The notes under the pieces were generated by a model, which was not told the origin of the DNA, made no database searches, and saw only the letters and a list, made by a program, of their open reading frames with translations. A program made the position numbers and the translations under genes. A stretch of 64,000 nt of DNA from Abditibacteriota bacterium (GTDB lineage: Bacteria; Armatimonadota; UBA5829), in contig JAFSVJ010000084.1 in assembly GCA_017445025.1 (NCBI GenBank), positions 1 to 64,000 of the forward strand, written 5' to 3'. Positions 15,853 to 24,427 of this stretch are shown here, piece after piece. Position 1 is the stretch's first letter. Every line of letters begins with the position of its first letter.

Positions 15853-16751
15853 AACGATTTATTCTTTTACTTCTCTTTCTGTTTTTGTCCTTAAACATTT
15901 ACGGAAAGGATGCAGAGCTCTGCGTTCTTGATGTGGGGCAAGGTCTCTGTTGTATAGTGACAAGTCCGGATAATCACACTATGATTTTTGATTGTGGGAC
16001 CTCAAGCAATCAAAGATGGAAGGACAATATGGCAGTTTTTCAGGATTCCTTATTGCCCTATTTGAAGAAAAAAAACATAAAAAATATAGATTATGTCATT
16101 CTTTCCCACCCGGATTTTGACCACTACTGCGGACTGGTGGGACTTTTGCACAAATATACGGTTGGGAAATATATAGAAAACGGGGATTTCTCAACCACCA
16201 TAGTTTACAAAGAATTACTAAAAGAAATTAAGAAAAAAAGTAATAAAAAAAAGGGGTTTGTCATCAAAGCCCAAGCAGGCTATTGGTATAACTTAGGCTC
16301 GGACATAAAATTTACCGTTCTTTCTCCCCCTTATAAATTTCCAAAAAGTAATGACAACGACATTTCCTTGGCTGTTCGTGTAGTATACAAAGACACATCC
16401 TTTGTTTTGACGGGAGACGCCACCCAAACAGCGGAAAGTGGAATGATCCGTCGTTTCGGAAGGAGCTTGAAAAGTTCTGTTTTGGTGGTGGGACACCACG
16501 GTTCTCGCACTTCCACATCAAGGGAGTTTTTGAAAATCTTAAAACCCAAAATTGCAATAATCTCTTGCGGAAAGAACAATCAATACGGACACCCTCACAG
16601 AGAAGTTCTCTCAAATCTCAAAAGAGAAAAAGTCAAGATTTACAGAACGGACACAGAGGGTGGAGTGTTATGCACAAGTGACGGAAAGAGTATTAAAGTA
16701 AAGACAGGCATTAATCATTATAAAGTCAGAAGCAAAAGGAAGAAAAAGTGA
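15849..16751 (+). CDS. Secreted ComEC/Rec2-type metallo-beta-lactamase fold protein
   Basis: A 300-residue protein with an N-terminal signal peptide (residues 1-19) and then only the hydrolase domain seen at the C-terminus of ComEC: LCVLDVGQGLCCIV, LSHPDFDH (H87, D89, D91, H92, the ComEC-style H-x-D-x-D-H site), TGDAT and VVGHHGSRTSTS, ending with CGKNNQYGHPHREV. In ComEC this domain is thought to degrade the non-transported DNA strand. Here it stands alone without the membrane channel, and the signal peptide places it outside the inner membrane. It overlaps its neighbours by four bases on each side and precedes the Mrr-like membrane protein. A nuclease role is inference. Confidence 0.82.
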   Translation: MKRFILLLLFLFLSLNIYGKDAELCVLDVGQGLCCIVTSPDNHTMIFDCGTSSNQRWKDNMAVFQDSLLPYLKKKNIKNIDYVILSHPDFDHYCGLVGLLHKYTVGKYIENGDFSTTIVYKELLKEIKKKSNKKKGFVIKAQAGYWYNLGSDIKFTVLSPPYKFPKSNDNDISLAVRVVYKDTSFVLTGDATQTAESGMIRRFGRSLKSSVLVVGHHGSRTSTSREFLKILKPKIAIISCGKNNQYGHPHREVLSNLKREKVKIYRTDTEGGVLCTSDGKSIKVKTGINHYKVRSKRKKK

Positions 16752-17683
16752 AATATTTTTGGTTCATATTGATTTTTCTCATTATATGGATAGTGGGATT
16801 CTGTGAACTTGTCACATTTTACCCACTTTATTTGCCTCTGATTATTGTGGTTATGCTGGGGATTTTGGCTTATACTTTTATAATTGTAATTTTCTCCGCA
16901 ATGATGAAAACCAAGGGAGTGGCTGATTATAAAATAACCAAAAAACTCTTTGAAAAAGGGGACAAACTGTCAAAGAGAAAGTATAGAGAACTGGTCAAGA
17001 GATTTCTCTATTCTCGAGGCTATGACAGACTAAAAATAGCCAAAAAAAACCCTTACGGCGTCCGTTGGTATGACAAAGAAGATATTATAATTTTAATTAA
17101 AGACAAGGAAAAAGCAGACCCGGATGTGGTGACACGAGCAGAAGAAGGAGCCATAGCTTTCGGCACCCCTCGAGCCATAATTATAAGCCACAAAGGTTTT
17201 ACCAATGAGGCTGTGACTGAAGCACAAGGAAAAAATATATTTCTTTGGGACACAAAAAGAATTATAGAAATGCTTGCTCGAGATATTAAAGAGGATGAAG
17301 AAAGACGGAAAACCAAGAGAATAAAACCCGATAAGGCAGAAAAAACTCACATTGAAGCTTTGGACTCTTGCTCAGGAGAAGAATTTAAGGAACTTTTGTG
17401 TAAAATCATGGAATCCAAGTATGAATTTAAGGGCAAGGAAGAAGAATATTTTAAATTTGTAATTGACGATAAAGTATATATGGTATATCCTTTAAAAGCT
17501 CCCGAAGGGGAGAGATTAAAAGAAAAAGATGTAGAAAGTATTTTTTGCAATATTTACGAAAAGGGATATTCCAACGCCATGGTTGTGACCAACGGATATT
17601 ATAACCAAAATATAGAAGATATGTCAAGAAAATTACAAATAGATGTGTGGAGTAGGGATAACATTATTTATTTGTTAAAATAA
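16748..17683 (+). CDS. Membrane-anchored protein with two Mrr-like restriction-endonuclease folds
   Basis: A 311-residue protein. Two N-terminal transmembrane helices (about residues 2-22 and 26-50) are followed by two cytoplasmic modules. Module 1, YRELVKRFLYSRGYDRLKI..KEDIIILIKDK..TPRAIIISHKGFTNEAV..NIFLWDTKRII, follows the Mrr_cat layout. Module 2, GEEFKELLCKIMESKYEF..VYMVYPLKAP..YSNAMVVTNGYYNQNIEDMSRKLQIDVWSRDNI, repeats it. The usual catalytic D..QxK residues look degenerate in both, so DNA binding without cleavage is possible. It starts at GTG overlapping the MBL stop. The pairing with an extracytoplasmic MBL domain is unusual. Confidence 0.65.
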   Translation: MKYFWFILIFLIIWIVGFCELVTFYPLYLPLIIVVMLGILAYTFIIVIFSAMMKTKGVADYKITKKLFEKGDKLSKRKYRELVKRFLYSRGYDRLKIAKKNPYGVRWYDKEDIIILIKDKEKADPDVVTRAEEGAIAFGTPRAIIISHKGFTNEAVTEAQGKNIFLWDTKRIIEMLARDIKEDEERRKTKRIKPDKAEKTHIEALDSCSGEEFKELLCKIMESKYEFKGKEEEYFKFVIDDKVYMVYPLKAPEGERLKEKDVESIFCNIYEKGYSNAMVVTNGYYNQNIEDMSRKLQIDVWSRDNIIYLLK

Positions 17684-17711
17684 GGAATTTTAATGAATAA
17701 TGCATAATTTA

Positions 17712-17760
17712 CTCAGGGGTCCCCAAAAATTGAGTTTGACGAAATTTTTAGGGGTTTGAG
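17712..17760. repeat. Nested hairpin CTCAGGGGTCCCCAAAAATT..AAATTTTTAGGGGTTTGAG
   Basis: A stem in the gap between the Mrr-like gene and the polymerase. The same inner phrase (GAGTTT/GAGCTT-ACGAAATTTTTAGGG) occurs inside element E copy 2 at about 20450-20510, so hairpins are shared between element families. It could also act as a terminator. Confidence 0.6.
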
Positions 17761-17857
17761 TGATGAATGCAGAATATTTTACCGACTACTAAATTTACCT
17801 TTACAAAATTTGTTAATACAGAAATAATCCCGATTTACCTATTTACAGTTTTTTATC

Positions 17858-19126
17858 ATGAAAAAAATAAATAAGATAAAATTTAAAAAATTACATAAAA
17901 TTAAAATGAGAATACCCACCATCAACAAGTTAGAGCTTGGTGTGGATACTCTCCTTTTTTCTCTTTACCTTGCCATAACTCCCATTAATCAAATCCTTAA
18001 ATATGGGGGAGGCTCTCTCTCTAAATATATCTGCCTTCTCATTATGATTTTTTTGCTTGTGGGTGAATATGTCATCAACAAAAGCATCCATTTCAGAAAC
18101 AATCTCATAAAGGCTGTTTTGCTTGTCATGGGTTGGTTTTGTCTCACTGTATTTTGGACTTATGACTTTGCCGAAACCCTGACCAACCTTGTGACAGCCG
18201 CCAACTATTTTATATTTTTCATCCTAATCTGTTCACACCATTGGACCGACACTCAAAAGAAAATCTTCGTTCACGTCTTTATTGTGGCGTGTCTTATATA
18301 CAGTTTTATCCTATTCGGAGCCATGACCGTTATGACTCGTGCCTCCATCAGAACGGAAGAGTTTAAAGCAGACCAAAACTACCTTGCCATGAATGTGTCT
18401 ATGGGAGCTCTCTTCGCCACTTACTACATGATTATCTCCAAAGACAGGCAAAGCTTTTTTGTATATCTCTGTATTACTGCAATTCTCCTTGCGGGTATAT
18501 TAAGCACAGGTTCTCGTGGCGGATTGGGGGTATTCTTAATTTCTGCCATATTTCTGGCTGCTCATTTGCTGGATAACAAACTATACAGAAAAAGAATAGG
18601 TATTATTACAGTGGTTTTCCTTATCTGTTTTGTGGGAATGCTCTTTTCGGGACTGGTCAACGAAAGAGTGACCCAGAGATATATAGGAAAGGAATTCAAC
18701 CTTAACGAAAGAGGGGAGATAGCTGTCAAATATATTGATATTATGGCCTCTAAACCCTACAGCTTCTTCGTAGGTTTTGGCTATGGAAGTGAAAGAAAAG
18801 CTTACGGAGATTATTATAATACATCTTTTTTGAGGGCAACCCATAACGATACAATCAGACTTATAGCCGGCTCCGGTATTATAGGATTTTTTCTCTTTGT
18901 GGGTCTTTTATATGTGGTTTGGGACAAAGCCTATATTAAACGAAGAGATTTCCTGGGAGCGGCTTGTTTCATTTTAGTAGTTCTCGGAACCTTTGACATA
19001 AATATCATTGAAAGATATATCTTTTGGAACGGACTTATTTTTGCATATATAGGAATAGGAGCAAACACTCTCCCCATAAAAAGAAAAAAAACAACCCTTA
19101 GTTTAGAAGACGGATTGGAAAAATAA
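17858..19126 (+). CDS. O-antigen ligase / Wzy-type polymerase family membrane protein
   Basis: A 422-residue integral membrane protein with about 11-12 hydrophobic helices and a large loop near residues 265-320 (YIDIMASKPYSFFVGFGYGSERKAYG..LRATHNDTIRLIAGSGIIG). The H-N-D-x-x-R-L motif and preceding GFGYGS loop are characteristic of the Wzy/WaaL (Wzy_C) superfamily, which joins or polymerises lipid-linked oligosaccharides in the periplasm. It starts at ATG without a clear Shine-Dalgarno; the stop overlaps the next gene start by one base. Sits in the middle of the glycosyltransferase cluster, as expected for a polysaccharide locus. Polymerase versus ligase cannot be decided. Confidence 0.82.
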   Translation: MKKINKIKFKKLHKIKMRIPTINKLELGVDTLLFSLYLAITPINQILKYGGGSLSKYICLLIMIFLLVGEYVINKSIHFRNNLIKAVLLVMGWFCLTVFWTYDFAETLTNLVTAANYFIFFILICSHHWTDTQKKIFVHVFIVACLIYSFILFGAMTVMTRASIRTEEFKADQNYLAMNVSMGALFATYYMIISKDRQSFFVYLCITAILLAGILSTGSRGGLGVFLISAIFLAAHLLDNKLYRKRIGIITVVFLICFVGMLFSGLVNERVTQRYIGKEFNLNERGEIAVKYIDIMASKPYSFFVGFGYGSERKAYGDYYNTSFLRATHNDTIRLIAGSGIIGFFLFVGLLYVVWDKAYIKRRDFLGAACFILVVLGTFDINIIERYIFWNGLIFAYIGIGANTLPIKRKKTTLSLEDGLEK

Positions 19127-20223
19127 TGAAAATTTTGTTTGTGGTAAATTCCATGGATGTGGGAGGAGTTCAGTCCGGAATTATGGCTTTTGGAGAAATT
19201 GTCCCTCCCGACATACACATAGATGTGCTTAACTTAACAGAAAAAATAGGATTCCATGAAGAAGCCTTTGCCAAATACGGAAAAGTTTTTCATATTAAAA
19301 CTTTGCAAGGAGAAAACAAATATTCCAAAACCTTTTCTCTGTTCTTTAACAATCTTATAATTGAAAAAAACTTTGATCGGTTTTTAAAATATCATGAGTA
19401 TGATGTGATTCACTCAAAGAGTATGGCTTATTCTGCCACAATTATGAAAGTTGCCAAAAAACATAATATTCCTGTGAGAGTGGCACAAGCCCATGTAGAC
19501 AAGCCGGAGCATTTAAGTCCTATCCACAAATTTTATTATAAAAATTGTTCAAAAACAATAGAAAATAATGCTACTCACAAACTGGCAGTTTCAGAAAAAG
19601 CGGCAGACCTGATGTTCGGAGAGTTTGGGGGGAGGGTTATTAAAAACCCTACCGTCAGTTTAAAAAAATTTGATCATAACAAGTATAACCCCGCTCCACA
19701 CACAAGCATAAATCTCATTCAGGTAGGCACCTATTCCAAGAGAAAAAATCAATGCTTTTCCGTAGAAATCTTAAAAGAGCTTACAGATATGGGAGAGGAT
19801 GTCCGTTTAATCTTTGTGGGATATACTTTTGACGATTTGACCTATTTTGAAAAAGTTCAAAAAACTGTTAAAGATTTAAATCTTTCGGAAAAAGTTGTGT
19901 TTTTACCTAAAGACACAGATATGCCACAAGCTTTGGCAGACAGTGATTATATGCTTCTGCCCTCACTGCGAGAAGGATTGCCCAATGTGGCTCTCGAAGC
20001 CCAAGCTATGGGCGTGCCGGTTTTCCTGACAGATACTATTTTTAGAAATACAAACTGTGGGCTGTGTGTGTTTTTGCCTCTTAATAAAGGACCAAAATAT
20101 TGGGCTTATGAGATTTTAAAATACAGACAAGAAAAAGGAAATGAAAAAACTTATCCCAATATGGCAGATTGGGATAACGAGTTTGTGGTAAAAGAATATA
20201 TAAAAATTTGGGAAAACAGTTAA
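19126..20223 (+). CDS. Glycosyltransferase, GT4 family
   Basis: A 365-residue GT-B enzyme. N-terminus MKILFVVNSMDVGGVQSGIMAF holds the glycine-rich acceptor-domain loop. C-terminus: LIQVGTYSKRKNQCFSVEILKEL, then ADSDYMLLPSLREGLPNVALEAQAMGVPVFLTDT with the E-x7-E motif. Translationally linked to the polymerase (TAATG junction). The presence of polymerase and transferase on one transcript fits a repeat-unit polysaccharide. Sugar specificity unknown. Confidence 0.88.
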   Translation: MKILFVVNSMDVGGVQSGIMAFGEIVPPDIHIDVLNLTEKIGFHEEAFAKYGKVFHIKTLQGENKYSKTFSLFFNNLIIEKNFDRFLKYHEYDVIHSKSMAYSATIMKVAKKHNIPVRVAQAHVDKPEHLSPIHKFYYKNCSKTIENNATHKLAVSEKAADLMFGEFGGRVIKNPTVSLKKFDHNKYNPAPHTSINLIQVGTYSKRKNQCFSVEILKELTDMGEDVRLIFVGYTFDDLTYFEKVQKTVKDLNLSEKVVFLPKDTDMPQALADSDYMLLPSLREGLPNVALEAQAMGVPVFLTDTIFRNTNCGLCVFLPLNKGPKYWAYEILKYRQEKGNEKTYPNMADWDNEFVVKEYIKIWENS

Positions 20224-20231
20224 TACTTATT

Positions 20232-20266
20232 TTTCAAATCACAAAAAACAGAGATGTCGGTATTCC
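20232..20266 (+). repeat. Element E, internally deleted remnant D1
   Basis: CAAATCACAAAAAACAGAG followed by TCGGTATTCC: the left end and right end of element E joined with the middle missing. The sequence after it (CCCTCTACTACGTAAGATTTAATAAAT) matches that following remnant D2 at 21752-21794. Confidence 0.65.
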
Positions 20267-20326
20267 TCTTCCCCCCTCTACTACGTAAGATTTAATAAAT
20301 TAATTAATAATTTTTTGGTTTTAATT

Positions 20327-20392
20327 ATGTTTTTTAGTGTTTTAATACCTGTATATAATGTGGAAAAATATCTAAGGCAAGCGGTGGATTAA
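20327..20392 (+). pseudogene. 5' fragment of a GT2 glycosyltransferase
   Basis: Encodes MFFSVLIPVYNVEKYLRQAVD and then hits TAA formed with the first bases of element E copy 2. It duplicates the start of the intact genes at 20675 and 21845, with only synonymous differences from the latter in the shared codons. Its upstream region also matches that of 21845, so it is the original 5' end. Confidence 0.88.
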
Positions 20393-20647
20393 AGAATGAC
20401 AAATCACAAAAAAGCACAATTTTTCGCAAGAAATATCCTATTGTAGTCATCGACCCCAAGGGTTCCCAGAAAATTGAGCTTAGCGAAATTTTTAGGGATT
20501 TGGGGCTGTAGACTCGGAACAAAATGTCATTTTTCAAGGCAATAGCCATTGATAAAATGTTATTTTGTGAGAATCGTCAAGAAGACACGAAAATAGATAT
20601 TTCGTTAAGCGAAAAATTAGGGATTTTTAGGTGAGTTGGTATTCTTT
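20391..20647 (+). mobile_element. Element E, copy 2 (257 bp, terminal inverted repeats)
   Basis: Left end AAAGAATGACAAATCAC and right end (reverse complement) AAAGAATACCAACTCAC match in 14 of 17 bases. The interior aligns with the copies at 33712 and 63514 (AAGGC-aata-GCCATT hairpin, GATATTTCGTTAAGCGAAAAATTAG near the right end), with an extra AAGGGTTCCC..GGGATTTGG hairpin of about 50 bp. The left end abuts the truncated GT2 fragment and the right end lies just upstream of the complete GT2 gene. No coding capacity. Confidence 0.82.
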
Positions 20648-20674
20648 AATAAATATATTTTTTAAATTTTAATT

Positions 20675-21745
20675 ATGTTCTTTAGTGTTCTAATACCTGT
20701 ATATAATGTGGAAAAATATCTAAGGCGATCGATAGATTCTGTCCTTGCCCAAGATTTTGATGACTACGAAATAATTCTCTGTGACGATGGGTCTACAGAC
20801 CAAAGCGGTGCTATCTGTGACGAATATGCCCAAAAAGATAGCAAAATAAGGGTTATTCATAAAGAAAATGAAGGGCTTATTCTAACCAGACGAGTTGCCA
20901 TAAGAGCCTCAAAGGGAGAGTATCTGATTCACCTTGACTCTGATGACTATATGCTTCCCGGATGTCTTTCTTCAGCCAAGAAAGCCATAGACGAAACCGG
21001 GGCTGATATGGTTATATGGCAGTTTATATCCGGAGTCGGTAGCCACCCGGAAGATTTGTCTCATGTTTCAACCATTCCTTTCAAAGATGGTGAAATTTTT
21101 GAAGGAGAAGGTTTGTATAAACTGAGAAAGCATTATATTCTTGCCACCGGGGACGCCCATATCGGTGCCATGTTCCAAAAGGCAACCAAAAGAGATATTA
21201 ACGATATAGATTTTGATTATCACACCTATCCAAAAATTTACTGTATGGAAGATGTGCTTCAATCTGTGGTTTTGTATAATAATGTAAAAAAAGCTGTTTT
21301 TATAAATAAACCTTTCATTTACTACAGCACAAATCCGGAGGGCATAACCCATGGTGTAACCTCCTCAAAATTGAAAAATTATATTGATACCATATTTTTT
21401 ATGTGGACCGTTCAAGATAAAATCATTGTTAATTGGTTTACCGAAGAGAGTATTTTTAAGAAAATACGAGGCCACCGAATAAAAACTCTTTTGCACAAAA
21501 TTGCTCAAATGAAACGATTGGCCCAAAAAAATGAGTTTATAGAATTTTGTGATTATATAAACAATCACGACTCTCTGCAAAAATATTATAACAGTTATAA
21601 TGATGAATTTCTTGGCAGTTATTTGAAACTAATACTGTTTTTCTTTAAAAGAAAAAAATATGCTTCTCTTTGGTATGTGATGGATATAACGGAAAAGCTA
21701 TATCCTACCCTTAAAGGTATAGCAAAAAAAATGAGGGGGAAATAA
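20675..21745 (+). CDS. Glycosyltransferase, GT2 family (copy 1)
   Basis: A 356-residue GT-A fold enzyme: MFFSVLIPVYNVEKYLRRSIDSVL, then LCDDGSTDQSGAICDEY and HLDSDDYMLPG, where the D-x-D-like SDD (near residues 92-95) binds metal and nucleotide sugar. The first ~118 residues are over 90 percent identical to the neighbour at 21845, while the C-terminal two thirds are unrelated in detail. That pattern suggests recent exchange of the catalytic half. It starts at ATG without a Shine-Dalgarno, and its 5' end now follows element E instead of the ancestral leader. Confidence 0.9.
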   Translation: MFFSVLIPVYNVEKYLRRSIDSVLAQDFDDYEIILCDDGSTDQSGAICDEYAQKDSKIRVIHKENEGLILTRRVAIRASKGEYLIHLDSDDYMLPGCLSSAKKAIDETGADMVIWQFISGVGSHPEDLSHVSTIPFKDGEIFEGEGLYKLRKHYILATGDAHIGAMFQKATKRDINDIDFDYHTYPKIYCMEDVLQSVVLYNNVKKAVFINKPFIYYSTNPEGITHGVTSSKLKNYIDTIFFMWTVQDKIIVNWFTEESIFKKIRGHRIKTLLHKIAQMKRLAQKNEFIEFCDYINNHDSLQKYYNSYNDEFLGSYLKLILFFFKRKKYASLWYVMDITEKLYPTLKGIAKKMRGK

Positions 21746-21751
21746 AGCACA

Positions 21752-21794
21752 ATTTTCCAAATCACAAAATAAGAGATTTTTAGGTTGGTATTCC
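21752..21794 (+). repeat. Element E, internally deleted remnant D2
   Basis: CCAAATCACAAAATAAGAG joined to ATTTTTAGGTTGGTATTCC: both ends of element E without the interior. CCCCCTACTACGTAATATTTAATAAAT follows and leads into the second GT2 gene. Confidence 0.7.
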
Positions 21795-21844
21795 TCCCCC
21801 TACTACGTAATATTTAATAAATTAAATGTTTTTTTGTTTTAATT

Positions 21845-22858
21845 ATGTTCTTTAGTGTTCTAATACCTGTATATAATGTGGAAAAATATCTAAGACAAGC
21901 GGTGGATTCTGTCCTTGCCCAAGATTTTGATGACTATGAAATAATTCTCTGTGACGATGGGTCTACAGACCAAAGCGGTGCTATCTGTGATGAGTATGCC
22001 CAAAAAGATAGCAAAATAAGGGTTATTCACAAAGAAAATGAAGGGCTTATTCTCACCAGACGAGCTGCCATAAGAGCCTCTGAGGGTGAATATTTAATGC
22101 ATCTTGACTCTGATGACTATATGCTCCCCGGATGTCTTTCATCTGTCAAAAAAGCCATAGACGACACAGGGGCTGATATGGTTATATGGAAAATGATATA
22201 CGGAAAGAAAAACCAAAGTGACAAAGAGGTAATCTCTCCCATTCCCTTTAAAGACGGAGAGATTTTTGAGGGTGAAAAACTGTCTCTCTTGCGAAAAGAG
22301 TTTTTAAATAAAGGAAAACTCCAAAATATGTATATCAAAGCCACCAGACGTGACATAAACAACATAGATTTTGACTATTCTCAATACAAAATCTATAAAG
22401 CTGAGGATATTTTCCAGTCCCTTCATCTCTTTGACGCCACCACAAAAGCTGTCTTTATTGACAAGGTTTTCTACTATTACAGAAGAGATAATATGACCAG
22501 TATTTCCAATAAGTTAAACAAGGATACTCTTAAAAAACATCTGTCATCATATTTTTTGCTTTGGCAATGGGAAGAAGACTATATCAAAAAATGGTTTGAA
22601 GGCTCTGAAATGCAAAGTGATTTAAGCACAAGAGCTTTAAAAGCCATAACAACAAAAGCAAAACAAATGGGAACCGTTACAAAAAGAGACGAGTTTAAAG
22701 ATTTTCTTAACTGGGTTATGAGTAATGACAAAATAAACTTTTATTTTGATAATTATAACAAAAACTCTGTGGGACCTTATGCCAAGTTTCTTTTTTGGCT
22801 TATTAAAAACAAAAAATACAATATACTATATAATGTTGTCAAAATAATAAGATTATGA
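21845..22858 (+). CDS. Glycosyltransferase, GT2 family (copy 2)
   Basis: A 337-residue GT-A enzyme, MFFSVLIPVYNVEKYLRQAVDSVL through HLDSDDYMLPGCLSSVKKAID, nearly identical to copy 1 up to about residue 118 and then divergent (PFKDGEIFEGEKLSLLRKEF and beyond). The catalytic D-x-D region is intact. The C-terminal helical region probably sets acceptor specificity. It overlaps the next gene by four bases (ATGA). Confidence 0.9.
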   Translation: MFFSVLIPVYNVEKYLRQAVDSVLAQDFDDYEIILCDDGSTDQSGAICDEYAQKDSKIRVIHKENEGLILTRRAAIRASEGEYLMHLDSDDYMLPGCLSSVKKAIDDTGADMVIWKMIYGKKNQSDKEVISPIPFKDGEIFEGEKLSLLRKEFLNKGKLQNMYIKATRRDINNIDFDYSQYKIYKAEDIFQSLHLFDATTKAVFIDKVFYYYRRDNMTSISNKLNKDTLKKHLSSYFLLWQWEEDYIKKWFEGSEMQSDLSTRALKAITTKAKQMGTVTKRDEFKDFLNWVMSNDKINFYFDNYNKNSVGPYAKFLFWLIKNKKYNILYNVVKIIRL

Positions 22859-24105
22859 AAAAAATATGTTTTTTACAGTATGATTTAAGCGGCGGAGGGG
22901 CTGAGAGAAAGGTTTGCACTCTTGCCAATTACTTTGTTTCCAAAGGCTACACTGTGGATATAGGGATTTTCGGAGAAGAAGTGGTAGCTTACGACTTAGA
23001 TGAAAGAGTAAATCTCACCTTCATTAATCGAGAAACCATGGAATTTAAAAATGCTTTTGAGAGATATTCTTATGCTTTTCGTTGTGCCATGGAAGAGGTT
23101 TTTGTGGTAGGTCCCGCCACTATTTTGTCTAATATATATGAAGATGCAGAAAACAACAGTTTTGTTTTTTTTGAAAAAGAAAAAATCACCCTGGTCAAAA
23201 AAGCCGAAAATCATTATAACAAGAAAAACAATGTTATATTACCCTTAAAAAGATATATTGAAAACAGAAAAGATTACATATTTATTTCAATGATGGCAGA
23301 AGTCTATGTGAAAATCATGGAGCTGTGGAGCGGAAAAAAACAGTGGGATTTGGGTAAGAGATACATAGTTATGGACTGTAACAACCCTGAATATAATGCT
23401 CAGGGAAAACTGAAAGAAAAAAGAGATTGGCTTTACCCCTATGCCGCCAAATGTATTATGATGACGGAAGGACAGAAAAATTGGTTTAACAATAACGTTC
23501 AAAAAATTACCGAAATAATTCCCAATCCCATAAGAGACGACCTGCCGGAGCCTTACTTTGGAGAGAGAAACAAAAATATTATCACCTTTTGCAGATTGAG
23601 TAAACAGAAAAATCTCCCCTTATTGATAAACGCTTTTAAGAGAGTTTACGAGAAGCACCCGGACTATACATTAAGCATTTACGGACAGGGAAAACTTCGA
23701 GAAAAGTTAATAGAGTATATAAAATCTTTAAATCTTCAAGACGTGGCTCATATATATGATTTTGACCCGAAAATTCACGAAAGGATTAAAAAGAGTGCCA
23801 TGTATGTATCTTCCTCTAACTATGAGGGATTTCCCAATAATACCATGGAAGCCTTGGGAATAGGAATGCCGGTTATTTGCACAGATTGTGATTTCGGCCC
23901 CGGAGACCTGATAGAAAACGAAGTAAACGGACTCTTGGTGCCTTGTGAGGATGAGGAAGCATTAGCTGAAGCTATAAATAGGTTTATTGAAGATCCTGCC
24001 TTTGCAGCAGAGTGCGGGAAGAGGGCTGTGAAGGTGAGAGAAGATTTGGCTCCGGATAAAATCGGAGACAGGTGGATAGAGGTAATTGAAAGTATAAATC
24101 TTTAA
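22855..24105 (+). CDS. Glycosyltransferase, GT4 family
   Basis: A 416-residue GT-B enzyme. The acceptor half starts MKKICFLQYDLSGGGAERKVCTLANYF. The donor half carries IITFCRLSKQKNLPLLINAFKRVYEKHPDYTLSIYGQGKLREKL and SSSNYEGFPNNTMEALGIGMPVICTD with E-x7-E. Translationally coupled to GT2 copy 2 by an ATGA overlap. Typical family length is 370-400; the extra residues lie in the N-terminal half (about residues 60-170). Confidence 0.9.
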   Translation: MKKICFLQYDLSGGGAERKVCTLANYFVSKGYTVDIGIFGEEVVAYDLDERVNLTFINRETMEFKNAFERYSYAFRCAMEEVFVVGPATILSNIYEDAENNSFVFFEKEKITLVKKAENHYNKKNNVILPLKRYIENRKDYIFISMMAEVYVKIMELWSGKKQWDLGKRYIVMDCNNPEYNAQGKLKEKRDWLYPYAAKCIMMTEGQKNWFNNNVQKITEIIPNPIRDDLPEPYFGERNKNIITFCRLSKQKNLPLLINAFKRVYEKHPDYTLSIYGQGKLREKLIEYIKSLNLQDVAHIYDFDPKIHERIKKSAMYVSSSNYEGFPNNTMEALGIGMPVICTDCDFGPGDLIENEVNGLLVPCEDEEALAEAINRFIEDPAFAAECGKRAVKVREDLAPDKIGDRWIEVIESINL

Positions 24106-24146
24106 TGCGTTAGCTTAGCAAAAACCTATGCAAAGGAACTCACCCT

Positions 24147-24175
24147 CCTTGTGAAGAATATCACAAGGAGGGGGG
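24147..24175. repeat. Perfect hairpin CCTCCTTGTG / CACAAGGAGG
   Basis: A strong stem 40 bases after the GT4 stop. It could serve as a terminator although no T-run follows. It corresponds to the CTCCTT..AAAGAGGGTG bracket seen at 6801 and 12835-12975. Confidence 0.6.
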
Positions 24176-24193
24176 ACCATTCGCAAAGCGAAT

Positions 24194-24263
24194 GGTGGGT
24201 GGTCAGGAGTAAATTTGCTCTCGCAAATTTACGATAGAAGCCTAATAATTTAAGCCAACAACC
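24194..24263 (-). repeat. Module GGTTGTTGGC..CTGACCACCCACC, copy 2 (inverted)
   Basis: Reverse-complement copy of 12989-13063. The central palindrome is GTAAATTTGC-tctc-GCAAATTTAC. The rest of the gap 24264-24427 shows no gene and no clear promoter. Confidence 0.8.
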
Positions 24264-24427
24264 AAAGTCGAAGCCAGTGGCACTCCCAAGAGCGCCTAAA
24301 AAGCTGTTATGTTATAGATTTACCTAAATTTAAATTTTGTCTTTGTCCAAAAAGAACCATAACAAAAAAGGGGCTTGGCTCTTAAATATATAGTTTGCTT
24401 TGGTTATAGGACATTTTTGGTATAAAT

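Noticed and set aside
24421-24426. TATAAA as promoter of the GT4 gene at 24428
   Set aside because: It touches the start codon, leaving no room for a transcription start upstream of the ATG.
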